A DNA stretch of 64,000 nt, from positions 62,001-126,000 of the forward strand of contig JADQAV010000021.1 in the NCBI GenBank assembly GCA_019775845.1. The letters are read 5' to 3'. The position numbers and the translations under genes were made by a program. Positions 1 through 13,000 of this stretch are shown piece after piece. Numbering within the stretch: position 1 is the stretch's first letter; each line of letters starts with the position of its first letter. Origin of the DNA: Myrmaecium sp. VS I D KN 1 (lineage: Eukaryota; Ascomycota; Dothideomycetes; Valsariales; Valsariaceae). The notes beneath the pieces are model-generated. The model searched no databases, was not told the DNA's origin, and saw only the letters and a list, made by a program, of their open reading frames with translations.

Positions 1-1447
1 TGTGTATTCACATCCTCTCGCGAGATATCCAGCCCTCATCACTGGTTTGCCGGGGGAAACTGAGACATAAAAGAACACACCGGTTAATATCACAACCCGT
101 GCTGCTGCTTGATCCTGCGACGTACATCCATGGGTACATCTAATTCGTAGCATCAATTCCCCGATACTTACCGTTTCCGGGACGGCAGTTGCCTTCTTAT
201 ACAGATCCAGCCGTGTCCCGCGCGGGTCAGTGCTTGTCTCGGTCAATAGCCGCACTGAGTACTTAACGGGAGAGGTGTTAAGGTGCTAATTGCGGATGGA
301 AGATCAACAATACGAAGAGCACTGCAACGGTCGTTATTGGAAATGGTATTTGCGTACCGCGCGCGCGGTCTGTCTGTCTGTATGTCAAATAACAGAATGA
401 CAGAAAGGAGGAAGGTTTGGCATCTCTCTCTGCCTCAGGCTTAGCTCGTTCCCCCAGGACTGGGGGAAACCCGCTGGGACCCTGTCACAAGTCAATATTG
501 CATGTGATGAATGTTCGACCTCACCGGACAGGCACACAGGAAGTGTGCATACCTAAGCATGAGCATGAAAGCGTGTCCTAGTCGGTGCGACAAAATAAGA
601 TAAAACGCCCATCCTTCTCCAAACGGACCGGCAAGGCTTTGGCAGAGAGTAAGCGAATCTCCCGCCCCCCTCGTCTATGTACACGGAAGTAGAAAGGCTT
701 CATGTCGATCTCCAAATCGCTTTTATATTTAGGGGTGAACGACAAGCATGTTAATCTCCACGTGGCTATTGGCGCAATGGGGATAACAAACTGTCGCGCG
801 AGTCGCGGTAAGCGATCGTCGCTTTTCACATTGTGTTTCTTTTTTTGGTCTTTGGTTTTTATGCATGGATTTGTGTTGGTTTTGGATGATGATCCTTCAT
901 GCTTCATTCCTTTTGGAAAAACAAGACCCCTTCATCCGGCAGGGATCACTGACGCGGGGAAGAAGGAATAAACCCCTGAATGCTCGCGAAGGAATGTGGC
1001 TTCAACAAAGAAAATGTTAAAGAAAAGAACTCACAAAATTAAAAATACACATCATCTTGTTCCTGCATCCAAGACGCGACCGTCGATAGGCGCAAATGTT
1101 GCGAATCTGGGGAGGGACTAAACGCGCCTTTCTCCTAGAGCGGCTCTCTCACGCCTTTCAGAAGCGCCCGGCTTGAGAGGCGGAGGGGGGCTTTCTGCCA
1201 CCGACCGCCGTGTCGGTATGGCCATGGCCATGGATGGCGCCTTTCTTCAGCCTTCAGCGGGAGGCGGTGGCTCCCCTTCCGCCCATCCTCCTATTCGACG
1301 GCGCCTACTTCATCTCGTCGTTGTTGAGAGGGCGGAGGAGGAGGATGGGAAGTGATAGGATCGAAGAGGTGTGGGGATAGCCTTGGGCGTTACGGAGGTT
1401 TGGTCGGTCGGCTGGCTGGCTGGCTGGCTGCGGGCAGCAGGGTGCTT

Positions 1448-1654
1448 TCAATCATCCAAGTGTTCAACGATGAGAACACATTTTACCGAAGATACCCCAA
1501 GTCGAATCTACGATCGCCCTGATTGGCCGTTGTACTTCGTGATTCTTTGATGAGCCTAAGGAGCTGAGCTGTCAATCATCCAAATGTTTAACGATGGCAG
1601 CCGACTTCACCGAAGATACCCCAATGAATCCCTGTAATCGCCCTGATTGGCCGA
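1448..1654. repeat. Imperfect direct repeat pair, about 83 bp each
   Basis: Copy 1 runs about 1448-1530 and copy 2 about 1572-1654, with about 41 bp between them. Both begin with TCAATCATCCAA, share a central CGAAGATACCCCAA block and end with TCGCCCTGATTGGCCG. Middle parts have diverged, so identity is roughly three quarters by eye. This is an old local duplication of non-coding sequence; no element family is recognised. Confidence 0.85.
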
Positions 1655-2656
1655 TGCTTGGAATACCTGATATAATAAGTAGCCATTCATCCATCACATT
1701 ATCCTATCCCTTCCCTTCCCTTCCCATCCCATCATTCCCCGGACGGACAACATCCATACCAGAGGGAGAGAGCACAGATTTGCAGACCGGCGGCAACGTC
1801 GACCCTTCCTCGTGCCTCGTGTCACTGGACATTCCTTCTGGACCGGAAGCCAATAGGACGTTCGCATAAGCGAGTCGCGCGGGTCGAATGGGGGGCCGCG
1901 CCGGCCAGAATGGATGGAAGTCGAAAGTCTGCGAGTGAAGAACGACCGATTGGTGATTGAGTTCCTGCATGTGCGCTATCTGGTGAAAAGAAAAATAAGA
2001 ATTGTGCGAAACGAATTCACCATTTCCGTGGGAGGTGAGTACCGATGCATGATAGTAACTACAATCATAGTGTACCTGCAGATGAACTGTTGCTGCTTCG
2101 CTTCCCCGCTACACACGCATCCTATCGCACCGCACCGCCATCTTCCCCGTCAGAACAAACGCCTACCGTTTGGCTGGCTGCCTCCTGCCCCGTAGCTGCT
2201 CGCGCCCCTCCCACGATGGCTTGAGATCCGTCGAGGTCGCCTCGGTTGGCTGCGGGCATGCCTCCCTTCACCGACGGCCGCGCTTGGGCGGAAACGGCCT
2301 AGCGTGCTCTCCGCCTTTCGCCCTCTTCCGCCCGTGCCCTGGTGGCCCTTCCTCCCTCTCCAAAACCCGTGCACGCGTGCCATCCAGACACGGACGACAC
2401 AGACACTTTTTCCGACCACCGTCCTCCGGCCTTTCCTTCAACCTGCTCCGTAAACCTCATCGGTGACTGCCTTCGCCTACCTATCCCACACTGAGCCGCT
2501 CCCCCGCGGACTAAACCCGCACCGGCGCCGGTCATGGGTCCTGCTGCGGGCCGGGGGGGCCCTTCAGCATCGACCCGTCCGCTTTGACCTTTTTTTTTTC
2601 ACTAGTCAGTCAACTCCCAACAAATCACGACGGCCGCGGCATAACGCTTGCTGACC

Positions 2657-2731
2657 ATGGCCGTCTCGAGGTCCGCTTCGACCACGACGGAAAAGAATGC
2701 TGAGTCCGAACTGACGAATCACGGGCTCGGA
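2657..2731 (+). other. Possible short ORF or broken gene start
   Basis: An ATG in a strong context (ACCATGG) opens a 24-codon frame rich in Ser/Thr/Glu that closes at a TAA. It is preceded by a T-rich, C-rich stretch (about 2580-2650) like a fungal leader. No family is recognised. It could be a true short ORF, the start of a decayed gene, or chance. Confidence 0.2.
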
Positions 2732-4290
2732 TAAAACTCGATCTTTGGCCGGACGGGGACACTCGTACGATGAAAACACCACCCGGATAGCAATGTTCGG
2801 TCGTGGACCCTCTCCGCTTCTCGCGAACCTCCTTACGGAGAGGAACGAACTACACTAGCTGACCGAAAGGAGGCATGGGAAGGTACTTGTTTCTGAGAAT
2901 GTCCACCCCTTCGCGGTCGGAGCCTGACTCGTTCCTTCGAGCCCCTACCGACGGAGAGTCCACTCATCTGCAGCGGACCTGTGTAACTTACGAGTGGAGC
3001 ACCATATCGCCGTGCAGCGAGGCTTGAGCCACCGATCGCCTTGGTAAGCGATCCCTGCGTTGCACTACCGTCTCGGCGCGGCCGAGCGCTAAGCCCATTC
3101 GTCCACTGTCCTTGAGACAGATCGCCTGGGTGGGTGTCGAGCAAACGCCCAGCGCCATTCCCTTCCCGCCATGGCGTCGACTTAACTGCCCGGATTCCAC
3201 GGGAGGTTCAGGATGTGGATCAGCGAACCCGCAACCGAACCAAAGCCACGCCCTCCCTCTCGGGTCCTGCAGGCAGAATCACCTCTTTATCGGACAGGTT
3301 TGATTGATCACAATAGTTGGATTCGATGGTCAACTTGCAATCTCCAGGATGACGCGAGAGCGGCGAGATTGCCCGTCAAGTTCGCTGCCTTATCGGCATC
3401 AAAGCAGTACAAAAATTAATACATACTGTACGGAGTATGCATGCACATAAGGACCGGCAACGCAGCGGAATGTGGATGGAGTTGCTCCGCGCTGTAAGTG
3501 AAGGGAGCGATATGCGCGTATCCGCCGGCTGTGCTTGCGTCGAGCAACAAGCAGCCCGGCTGGCTTCCACGTTGTCGAGTGCCTGATCGTCCACACGCCC
3601 GCTCGCCAGGGCCGCGGTTGCGGCTGCTTCCCCGACTTTTTCGCTGCTTTCCATGTGCCTCACCCAGCCGTGATCACCGCCGCCGTCGCATCCTCCTCCT
3701 CTTCCCCGTGGTCCCCCCTTCCCCTCCACCACTAGCCTCACCCCCAAGTCGGACGCCAGAAGGCTCAAAAAGCCGTTGCAGGCTGCCGATCCAGGCGTCT
3801 TCACGATCCATGGCTGAAGGCCAAAGCTTAACATGAAGCTTCGGTCCAAGGTCCGACGGCTGCATTTCGCGTTAGCCCAAGCGCTGCGCTGCACTGCAGG
3901 CACCCTTCTGCAATTGACGACGACCCATGCAAACAAACTCGCACACTAACTGATGCGTGAAGACACCACGCTTTTCCTACCGTGCCATCTTCTCAACCTC
4001 CAGGCAAATTGCAGTGACCTTTACTACGCATGCTGACAGGACGTTTTATCCCGCAATAATGGGTCTTCGATTGCGCGCGAGCCCTCGCCGATCAGTGAGT
4101 GCCATGCTTTTCAGGGGAGGAGGAAGAGGCCCTGGCAAGGGGCACGGCATTGACCGCTCAACCAACCCCTGCTTCCAACGCACATGGAAGGATTTGTCCC
4201 AAGCGCGCAGTCCCGAGGCTGGACGACCTTCGCGCTTCTTCTTTCCTCGGGAATCGCATGCCGCAGACGGTCTGTCACAAGGAGAGGGGG

Positions 4291-4294
<4 letters not shown>

Positions 4295-4346
<52 letters not shown>
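4295..4346. repeat. GA dinucleotide microsatellite
   Basis: About 26 uninterrupted GA units. It explains the long Arg-Glu and Ser-Leu runs in open frames over this position, which should not be taken as proteins. Confidence 0.97.
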
Positions 4347-4347
<1 letters not shown>

Positions 4348-4750
4348 GAAACACTTGACAAATCGACGGTACGGCTGCTTCATGGGTGGAAAACCTGCAA
4401 TATCGCTTCTCCAAACGCTTCGATCGGCGGCACTTCATCAAACGTTGCTTCAGCCCCCCCAGTCCCCCCATCTGCAGGTTCCAGCATGCATTGATGTTTG
4501 CATGCATTCCTTCTCGAGGACCTGGAAAAAGGCTCATCAGCTGGGCTTTTGTTTTGAGTCAATCTTACCGACTTGCACGTTTTGTTTTCCGCTCCCCTTT
4601 CCCGAACCGCGCGGAAAGCGTCGGGTGTGAGGAACTCTTGAACCTTCTGTTCTACTTTGGGATTCGCCCATGCGTCCGTCCGGTCGTTCAATGGCATCCC
4701 GCTGTCCGAGGTTCTAGTTTCCGGATGGAGTCGACCGCCACGAGACGCTA

Positions 4751-5772
4751 TCAACCTCGCCGACGTCCCTTACTGAGTAACCTGTCATAACCTCGTACGC
4801 GGACATGCATACTCTCCATTGTAGGAGTGATGGAGCGGTTCATCAAACTCTCGGTTCTTTCAAAGTCACGGTAAGGCCTCCACAAGGCGCGGAACCTTGA
4901 TGGAGTCGCGAGGTTTCCATGTTCCTGTCGGGTAAGGACGTACCTCGCCCACATGCCCCCCTTCAGCAGCCCAGTCAGCCACAACGCCTTGCCGAAGCGC
5001 CCCTGCTGGGCTGCCAGCGCCGTAGCGCCCGCAACTCGAATCGAGCCAGGCCATCATCCTTTCGGTCTCGATCGTCCTAGAATCGTGATGGTCCGTCGAC
5101 CTCTGCTGTCAGCCTTGGTCGGACATCCTCGCAAGCATCGTTCGTGGTTTACGAGCAGAAGGATCTCTTCCGGGTCTTTCAATATTCATTGACCGACGCG
5201 GGCAGTCGTTGATGACGGTCATGTTTTACCTTCGAACCAGGCGCGAACAAGAACAGTAATCGCGCTTGGATAGCCCATGCATCGAGAGCCCTATCCGGCA
5301 ACGCTTTGGAGGCATCGAGGAGATCTTGCATAAGCGTTGGCCTTGAAGATCGAGTCGCGCGTCAAATCCTCCTCCACCGACGCGCGCTTCTCAATGGTTT
5401 TGACTACTTTCTGTCGTTTCCGCTTCAGCCTCAGTTGACTTTCTCAATCACGAATAAGAAGTAGTAGGTTGACGTTACTCAAGCTTTTCTTCGACTATTC
5501 GCTTGATCAGCGCACATCCCCCCAGGCTGATCTCCACCGCGTTCCGACTGTTGCTATCGGCACCCATGCAGCGATCGCACGCACTAGGTCATGTGCAGTT
5601 CGTCCTTGATGTCAACAAGCCTGCTAGCGATGCTGTCTCCGTCGGACAAGCTACCCGAATAGACAAGCTTCAAAATATGCTCCTTCTCGTCTCGCGCTGG
5701 GAGCCCGTGGCTCTCCATCCCGGAGAAGATCATCAACCCTGGAGACATGACAGGTCGGCACGGAGATGCCAT
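4751..5772 (-). pseudogene. Possible coding relic, family unknown
   Basis: Two minus-strand segments (about 4751-4984 and 5584-5772) read as mixed-composition sequence with good hydrophobic/charged balance, unlike the low-complexity frames around them. The upstream segment contains GMESHGLPARDEKEHILKLV and then stops; the pieces are not joined by obvious introns. I could not assign a family. A decayed single-copy gene is one reading; chance open frames are the other. Confidence 0.2.
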
Positions 5773-7976
5773 AGACCGGTCGACGGGTATGTAGCTTGGT
5801 TTACCGTTACTTTTTACAACTGTCTACGGAGCGGGGATTTCTTTCTCTGGGTTTGCCGCTCGTAGCGCTTTAGCGCTCTCGTCGCCTGTCAGGTTGGTGT
5901 CCGTGTCAGTTGAATGTCGTCTTTCCAAATCATGGGCATTCCGCGTGCGCGACGATTTCAGTCCGTTCAATTTCAGCCTGCATGTATCTACTTGCATGAT
6001 TTTACTGTACATACATACTCGAGAGGCAAGGCATCCGGACGAACCTGCGACGGTGACTGGCCGGAGCCATCACGACATTGAGCTCTGCACCTCCTGGTCA
6101 TGGTTGGATGGACATGCTCATGAAAGAGCTCTCCGAATTTCCTGCTCGGTTCAACACCCTCGTCCGCACATGGATCGCCATGGAAAGGCAACCCTGCAGC
6201 CTTACAGCGCTTGGATGCAGACGCCTCTCTGCATGCGCACACCCACCAACCGACATGGGCCGTCGCCAGATGTTGCCAACTCCTATCCCAGGCAGCCGAC
6301 CTCTCGATTCGTCGAGAACCCTGGACCGGCACCGGCGCAGCAGACGACGAACAGCGAATCCCTCTCGCCGCCAAACACCTGCTGCTGCTCCTGCTGCTCC
6401 TCCTCCCGAGAATCCTGGCGCCGGTTTTCTTGTCTCACTTCCCTCGCCGATGGATGGACAGGAATAGTGTCTCTCTCTCGCTGTCTCTTGCTTTCTCGTT
6501 GCATCGACGTTTCTTTCGAGGATGCCTTCGTCCAATCATCCGCCCAGCAGGGATATGCTGCTGCTTTCCGTCGGCTCCAACGCTCCCTCGTCACCCCAGC
6601 GAACCCCAGCAACCGCGACAACATCACAACATAACACCACTCCGCAAGAAAGAAAAAATCCGTCTGCCCTTGGGGAAGCACGAGAAGAAAGCGGATGGGC
6701 ATCCATCATCCATTGTCCTCCTTCCTTCTTGACACTACTCTCCCCTTCCACGACGGCAACCCCGCCTTCACGCGCACGCGCATGATAGTAGATTGCCGGT
6801 CACTCAATTTGCTTCCACGTGACACGACCAACCCTCCTCCTCCCCTTCCCTGCCCTGCGTCTATCTGTCTATCTATCCGTAAGGTATGTATGAATCGTCC
6901 GTCAGCACAAGAACCCGCCGCCCTCCAACCCTGGCCAGGAGGCGGGGAAAGGGACGGGGAAAGGGAGGGGGGCCTGTCAGAAGCTTAAGCGGCACCACCA
7001 CATTCCCAGACGTCCTCCCTTCCTTCCTTCCTTTCGCTCGCTTTTCCATTCTTTCTTTCCGGCTTGCCTCTCTCTTCTAAGGATTACGACCACGACCACG
7101 AACTCGACGGCCATGACCATGGCCATGTGGGGTGGCACTAAGCGAGCCTGTTACTGTCATGGTTGCCCTGCGACTTCTCGGGACTGGACCCCCTGCTGCT
7201 GCTGCTACTGCTGCTCCTCCTGCTGGGGTACTTTTCTTCTTCCCCGAGCACTGCGGCGGAGGAGGGTGGGAGGCAGAGGGAGAGAGTGAGGGTTCGGGAG
7301 CATTGGGGTAGTATGCCTTCTGAGTTGGTACCTGACTTTCTCTCTTCCTCTTTCTCTCTCTCTTCCTCGTTCTATCTTTGTAAGGAAAGCGAGGGATGCA
7401 GGCTCCGAGTGGAAAATCCGAGGGATCGGGGTATCTTCTTATATATATGTCTCTGTATGATATTAACGACGTATTTCAAGAACCGAGGAATACACACGAT
7501 TGTCGCGTACCTACCTTAACATCTTGCGCATCTCTTCTTTTCCCGTTTGACCATTCTTTTTATTCCGTTGCTGGCTCTCTTCCATGTACCCCCATCCTTT
7601 CCACCTCCCTTTCCCCCCATCCTCTCCTTCTCTTCCTTCCTTGCTTCCTTCCTCCCATCCGCCCCTCCATCTATACTTTTCCTATCCTGCAAACAGTGGC
7701 CTTTCGAAGGAAAGGGTGAAAAGGTGGCCGGTTGTGATGCCGGAGCTCTTTTCTTCTTCCTCCTTTTTCCTCTCTTTTTCTCTTTCTCTCTTTCTTGATT
7801 GCTCGATTGATTGTTTTCTTGCTTTGCCCTCCTCGCCCGATGCCTCTTCCTCCTTCCTCCTTCCCCCTTTGCCCCTTCTCTCTGCTCGCGTCCGCCATCT
7901 GCTCGCGCCCCTCCACTCGCGCCCCTCTCCTCGACCTCCCTTACTCGAGCTCCCTTACTCGCCTCGCTTCCAGGCT

Positions 7977-8015
7977 GTGGTGTGGTGTGGTGTGGTGTGG
8001 TGTGGTGTTGTGTGG
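7977..8015. repeat. TGTGG pentanucleotide repeat
   Basis: Five to six tandem TGTGG units followed by slightly diverged copies, inside a longer pyrimidine/purine-skewed non-coding stretch. Confidence 0.9.
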
Positions 8016-10065
8016 CGTATGTCCATGTCACCCATGACGAGGGGAGGTTAGGGAGGCGGGGGAGGCGGGGGAGGTGGTTGGTATGTGTACGTGTCTACCC
8101 GTCCGTAACTCTGTCTGCCTTGCCCTGCCATGCCCTGCCGCCGGAGGAAGAAAAGGGGAAAGGGGGGTAGGGTTTGGTAGGGGGCTTGGTTGCTTGGAGA
8201 AGCAAGGATACAAGGTTGCAAGGATATAAGCTTGCGGTGAAGAGAGCGGGCGGGGATTGGGGGAAAGGGGGAGGGAGGAGGGGGAGTTGCTATATGTGAT
8301 CTTTTTTTTTCTTTTGTCTTCCCCCGTCTTTCCGTATGAGGGAAGGGGGATGCGGAGGGAGTGGTGGTTAGATTGCGGATCGACGGGGAGAGGTCTACAT
8401 TGATACATATGCTGATGATCATACCTACTCTTTGTTTCCTTTCGGTGCGGGATGGATATGGGCGGGTGTTGTTGTGGATTGTTGGGTGGATCAAGGGGGA
8501 TAGGGAAGTGAAGGTGGAAGGTGATAATTATATATAATATAATTGGAATTTGCATTTCTGGGGGGTCAATTGGGGGAAAGATGAATGTTGGGGATGGACG
8601 AGCGAGGTACGGTGTTAGGATACAGCGTGCTTCCCACGGCATCCTGTTGTACTTTGATTCCTTTTTTTTTCTTATTTTTCTTTTTTGGTTGTCGTGGTAC
8701 TGAAATGTGAGTGATTCCGTCCAGCCTCGCATGGATAGGAGCTCTTTGAGTGGGGCGAGAGATGTTTGACTAAGGACCGTAAACGCTGACCGTGTCCTTA
8801 TACCTTTTTTAATCTAGCAATTGGAACGTCTTCGTAAATTTTAACGGTAACTAAGCCGATCTGCGTATCTACTTGTAGGACTTCCATCTCCGCAGTGTGG
8901 AGTTCACCCCCGATATGCAGCGTCGGATGGGATGTTTCCCCGAGCCCGGCGTTTCGTGGCGGACTTCAACTTCAACCCGAGCTCACGGGTATGCCAGACT
9001 CAATACCACACTGATCCCTTCCATCGTATTCATTTCTGAGATGAGTGTAGTCGTTCAGCAAACATCAGTCAACTATGTGCGTTGATCGCCCCTCGCGATG
9101 TCCTTGTTGGACAGCTAGGTGTAGCATTAGGATCGTAGGGAATTCTCCCGTCTGCTTCTCATGATGCCGCCACAAGGGAGGGCTGGGATAGAGAATGCAG
9201 AATGCGGATGCGGATAGGGGAAGTCGGGGTGGCTAAGTCGCTTTCCAAGGTTCGTAAGAATATGCTGGCTTCAGTCTATGTATCTTCTGGTTGTTGAGTT
9301 CTTTCATACCATATACCGTGGGTATATTCCAGTCGTTGCTGCGGACAACAACCGACTCTGCATTGAACATTCCAATCGTATCAACAGATGCAAACAATCC
9401 CCCCATGCTTGAATTCACATGCATCCAGCGCCACGCACCGTTTCCTCTCTCTTTGTCCGTGTGATTTGTTTCCTTGCGTCCGTCCTTCGTTAATCCTCAC
9501 CTTTCCTTCTCTGCGTCCCTTTTCCGCCGTCGAGCAGTCTCTGGTGCCTTCCGCGCGGGTGCAGCAGGGTCTTCAGGCTTTCGCTGGATCTCCCCTACTA
9601 GCGGATCTTGTGGTTTCCAGGTTTCCCACGTGAGGCGCCCGGCCGCGGTTGCGCTTTGTTTTGATTCTTCCACCCGCTCGCCGGACCGTCATCCTCTTCT
9701 CAGCAACACCACTCCGTCCGCCGAAGCCGTTCACTGGCCGCAAACCCAATTCTCTCTCTATCTCTCTTCCGTTCCGCCTGGCGGATTGCTCCAGCGCTTT
9801 ATCCTCTCTCTTTAATTCTCACCCTCTTCCTTGCTCTGATCATGCCCTTTGCGGCACGCCTGTAGCGTCACTCGCCCTCCAACACAGGCCGTTTGTTACC
9901 GGACCGCTGTTTTGGTTTTTGGATAACCGGGATCCAAAACAATCCCAACATCGAATAATCCAAACATCATAGCCATCCACACTCGCTCGTCCGGTGTGTG
10001 TACATACTAATCATCCACACGCGACCTACCCAAACATCCGCTTCGAAGCGTCCGGTCTCCGTGAC

Positions 10066-13000
10066 ATGGATCGCTTCAATTCCCAGCAACGGCACCCATT
10101 GGGCGATGCCACCAGAAAGTCGCACGCCAATGCCTCGCGCCCAACGAGGGGCAGAGGAAAAGCCGCATTTTATGCTCCAGCCCCAGCCCTCCCTTCCTCG
10201 TCCCGGAACCAGAATCCTGAAATGACATCTTCCCGCGTCCCTGGAACCGCCCGCAACACCTCAACCGTGCAGTATCCTCCCCGCGTAGAACACAAACGCC
10301 TGTCGGCGATTGCCGACGAGGACGCTCATAGCGCCAAGCGCGATAGCCAAGTCTCCAATGCGTCCACCAATAATTCCAGCAACGGCCGCCGCCGGAAGAC
10401 GCACATCGGACCATGGCAACTCGGCAAGACGATCGGCAAGGGAGGATGCTCTCGTGTTCGTGCGGTCAGGCACATCATCACCGGCCAGCAGGGCGCGGCC
10501 AAAATCATCTCCAAGGCCACGGCCGACAAGGTGCGGGCTCTCAGCCTGGCCAATCTCATGAAGAGCATGGAGGAGGAGCAGCCGAATGGCACCGTGATCC
10601 CGTTCGGATTGGAACGCGAGATTGTCATCATGAAGCTTCTGGAGCATCGGAACATCGTGCGTCTTTACGATGTGTGGGAGAACCGGAACGAGCTGTACCT
10701 CATCATGGAGCATGTCGAGGGTGGTGAGCTCTTCCATTACATCGACGAACAAGGTGGGCTTGATGAGATTGAGGTTGTTTACCTCTTCCGGCAGATCATT
10801 GCTGCGCTGTTGTACTGTCATCGGATCAACATCTTTCACCGTGACCTCAAGCCGGAGAATATTCTCTTGGACAAGTCTACCTTTGAGATCAAGCTGGTCG
10901 ATTTCGGCATGGCAGCTCTCCAACCTGAAGGGCGCTGGCTCAGCACCCCATGTGGCAGCCCGCACTACGCGGCGCCGGAGGTTATCAAATCGAAGGGATA
11001 TGACGGTGGCAAGGCTGATGTTTGGAGCTGCGGTGTCATTCTGTATGTCATGCTCACCAGCATGCCTCCGTTCAACTACCCCGAAGAAACCAGCGGCAAA
11101 CATCTTCAGGACCTCTTCCGAGCCATCATCAGTGCAAAGTATGTCATGCCGGAAGACATATCCAGCGAAGCAAAAGACTTGATCAGGCGAATCCTCGTGC
11201 CGGACCCAAACCGGCGCATCAGCATTCAGGAAGTCTGGGAACACCCGTTTTTGCACAAGTATGACTCCCGGTGGGGATTTGGAGGACACAAGATGGAAGA
11301 CTTTATCGGTCCGCGTCCGACCATCGATCGTTGGACCCCGTTGTCGTTGGAGACTATTGACCGTGAGATTTTGAGAAACATGCGTACGCTTTGGCATAGT
11401 GTGAAGGAAGAGACGCTTGTCCACAAGCTTTTGAATAACGAGTAAGTGAACTCTCCTTCATCTGAAACTGTGACATACTGACTGTTCGGCAGAGCGAACC
11501 ACGAGAAGTATTTCTACTCCGCGCTTAAGAAGCACCGCGACGACCATTTGGAAAACTACGCCGGAAGTCCCGGTGAGCTTGACTATTCCGCCAGCGACCA
11601 CCAGCATGCCGCGGCGAAGAATGCCGCTCTCCTGAGCCATTCTCAGCCCGGTCCGGTCTTGCATAAGCGCACCAAGTCTACGTTTTCTATCTTGAACGAT
11701 GAACATCTTCATTCCAAGCATAGCTTCTTCGAGGCTCCGAGGTCGGAAGCCAGCTATGATCCCTACAGGGCTTCTCGGGAGATATTCACCACTTCAGCAC
11801 GAAACGGTTCGGGAGGATATAGCGTGACGGTCCACCCACGGCCGGGTTCCAACCACCTTCCTGCCAATAGCACGTTGGTGAAGCCCGCTATGCCGACTGC
11901 TCCCAGCTCGTTGCGTATACAGGCATTGAGAAACACCAGCGGCAGCAGGCGCTCGGCGAATGCGAGTGTTCATACCAGGAGAGGTTCTATTTCTTCTGTT
12001 CACAATCGATCTACGTCTACTTTGGCGTATCATCGACGCTCAAAGTCCCGCGTCTCAATGGTGAGTGCTGGCCACGCCGGCAGCCAACCCATCGTAGTAC
12101 GACCTGGTAGCGGGTTCAAGCGCAATGTTAGCTTTCATCATATCCGTCGATCAGGCAGCGGCCGTGGACCAAATCCTGCCCCCGCGCTACCTTCACAGCA
12201 GGAGATCAATGCGGTACCTGCACCTCCACGTGTGGCACCTGTCCCGGCACGGTACCGCCAGACCGCAGCAAGGCAGGCCAGTTCCCCTCAAGCTCCCCGT
12301 CAGCGCTCGCCTCAGAAGTCTCCTCCACGTAGGCTGCCCCAGCTCCGTGTGCACAAGAACAACCACCCCAATTCCAGCCAATACATCCAGCAAGAAGCCC
12401 GGAAGGTTAGCGTGGAGCTGGAGAAGGTGTGCGAGGAGGCCTTCTTTCGCTCCTCCATCGGCTCCAGCGTGCGGACTTCGCAGACCACCGACAAGGGCCC
12501 GTTCGAGTATGACACTCCGCCGTCCTCGATCTCACAGCGCGAGAATGCTGCCGCTGCTTCGTACCGTCAGCCGAACATTGCGATTCCGGGTCAAGACATT
12601 GACCGTCCGCTGCCTCCGATCCCCGTCGCGAAGGATACACCGAAGAATTCTGCCACCCGCGAGATCCAGGAAATGCGTGACCGGATCAGCGCACGTCTTC
12701 GAGCGGAGGGAGGCCAGCCTACCGCGGACTACAAGGATGTTCTTTCCAAGCTGGATCAGATGTTGCAGCCTGATGCTACTGCATACTCTCAGCGTGCTGT
12801 TTCTGCTCCTCAGGACAAGCTCAATGATTACCTTCCTGCCATTTCCGAAGAAGGAAAATACCTTGACGTCAAAAAGGCCCGCAACTACCGCGCCGTCACG
12901 GATCCTGTGGGCGACAATGCAGCAGCCACACCCACTCGACGTCCCATCGGTCGCGGTACCGTGCGTGTGGTCGAAGGCCCTTCCCCGTCGTCGATGGGAC

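Larger units (their letters stand above)
1..10065. other. Gene-poor 10-kb region upstream of the septin kinase
   Basis: No open frame in this stretch combines length, codon bias and recognisable family features. Long frames on both strands are mostly low-complexity translations of pyrimidine- or purine-rich DNA. The plus strand is strongly pyrimidine-rich from about 6350 to 8000 and again at 9400-9850, the latter looking like a promoter/leader of the kinase. The region holds a GCTG repeat (about 1411-1431), an imperfect direct repeat pair (1448-1654), a GA microsatellite (4295-4346), a TGTGG repeat (about 7977-8005) and faint coding-like relics (2657-2731; 4751-5772 minus). A non-coding RNA or a multi-exon gene with short exons cannot be excluded without RNA data. 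Confidence 0.6.

Noticed and set aside
4046-4630. Open frames with long Arg-Glu or Ser-Leu runs on both strands
   Set aside because: They are translations of the GA microsatellite at 4295-4346.
5894-6634. 246-residue plus-strand frame
   Set aside because: Composition shifts several times, there is no domain, and the second half is derived from C/T-rich DNA with overlapping open frames in every phase.
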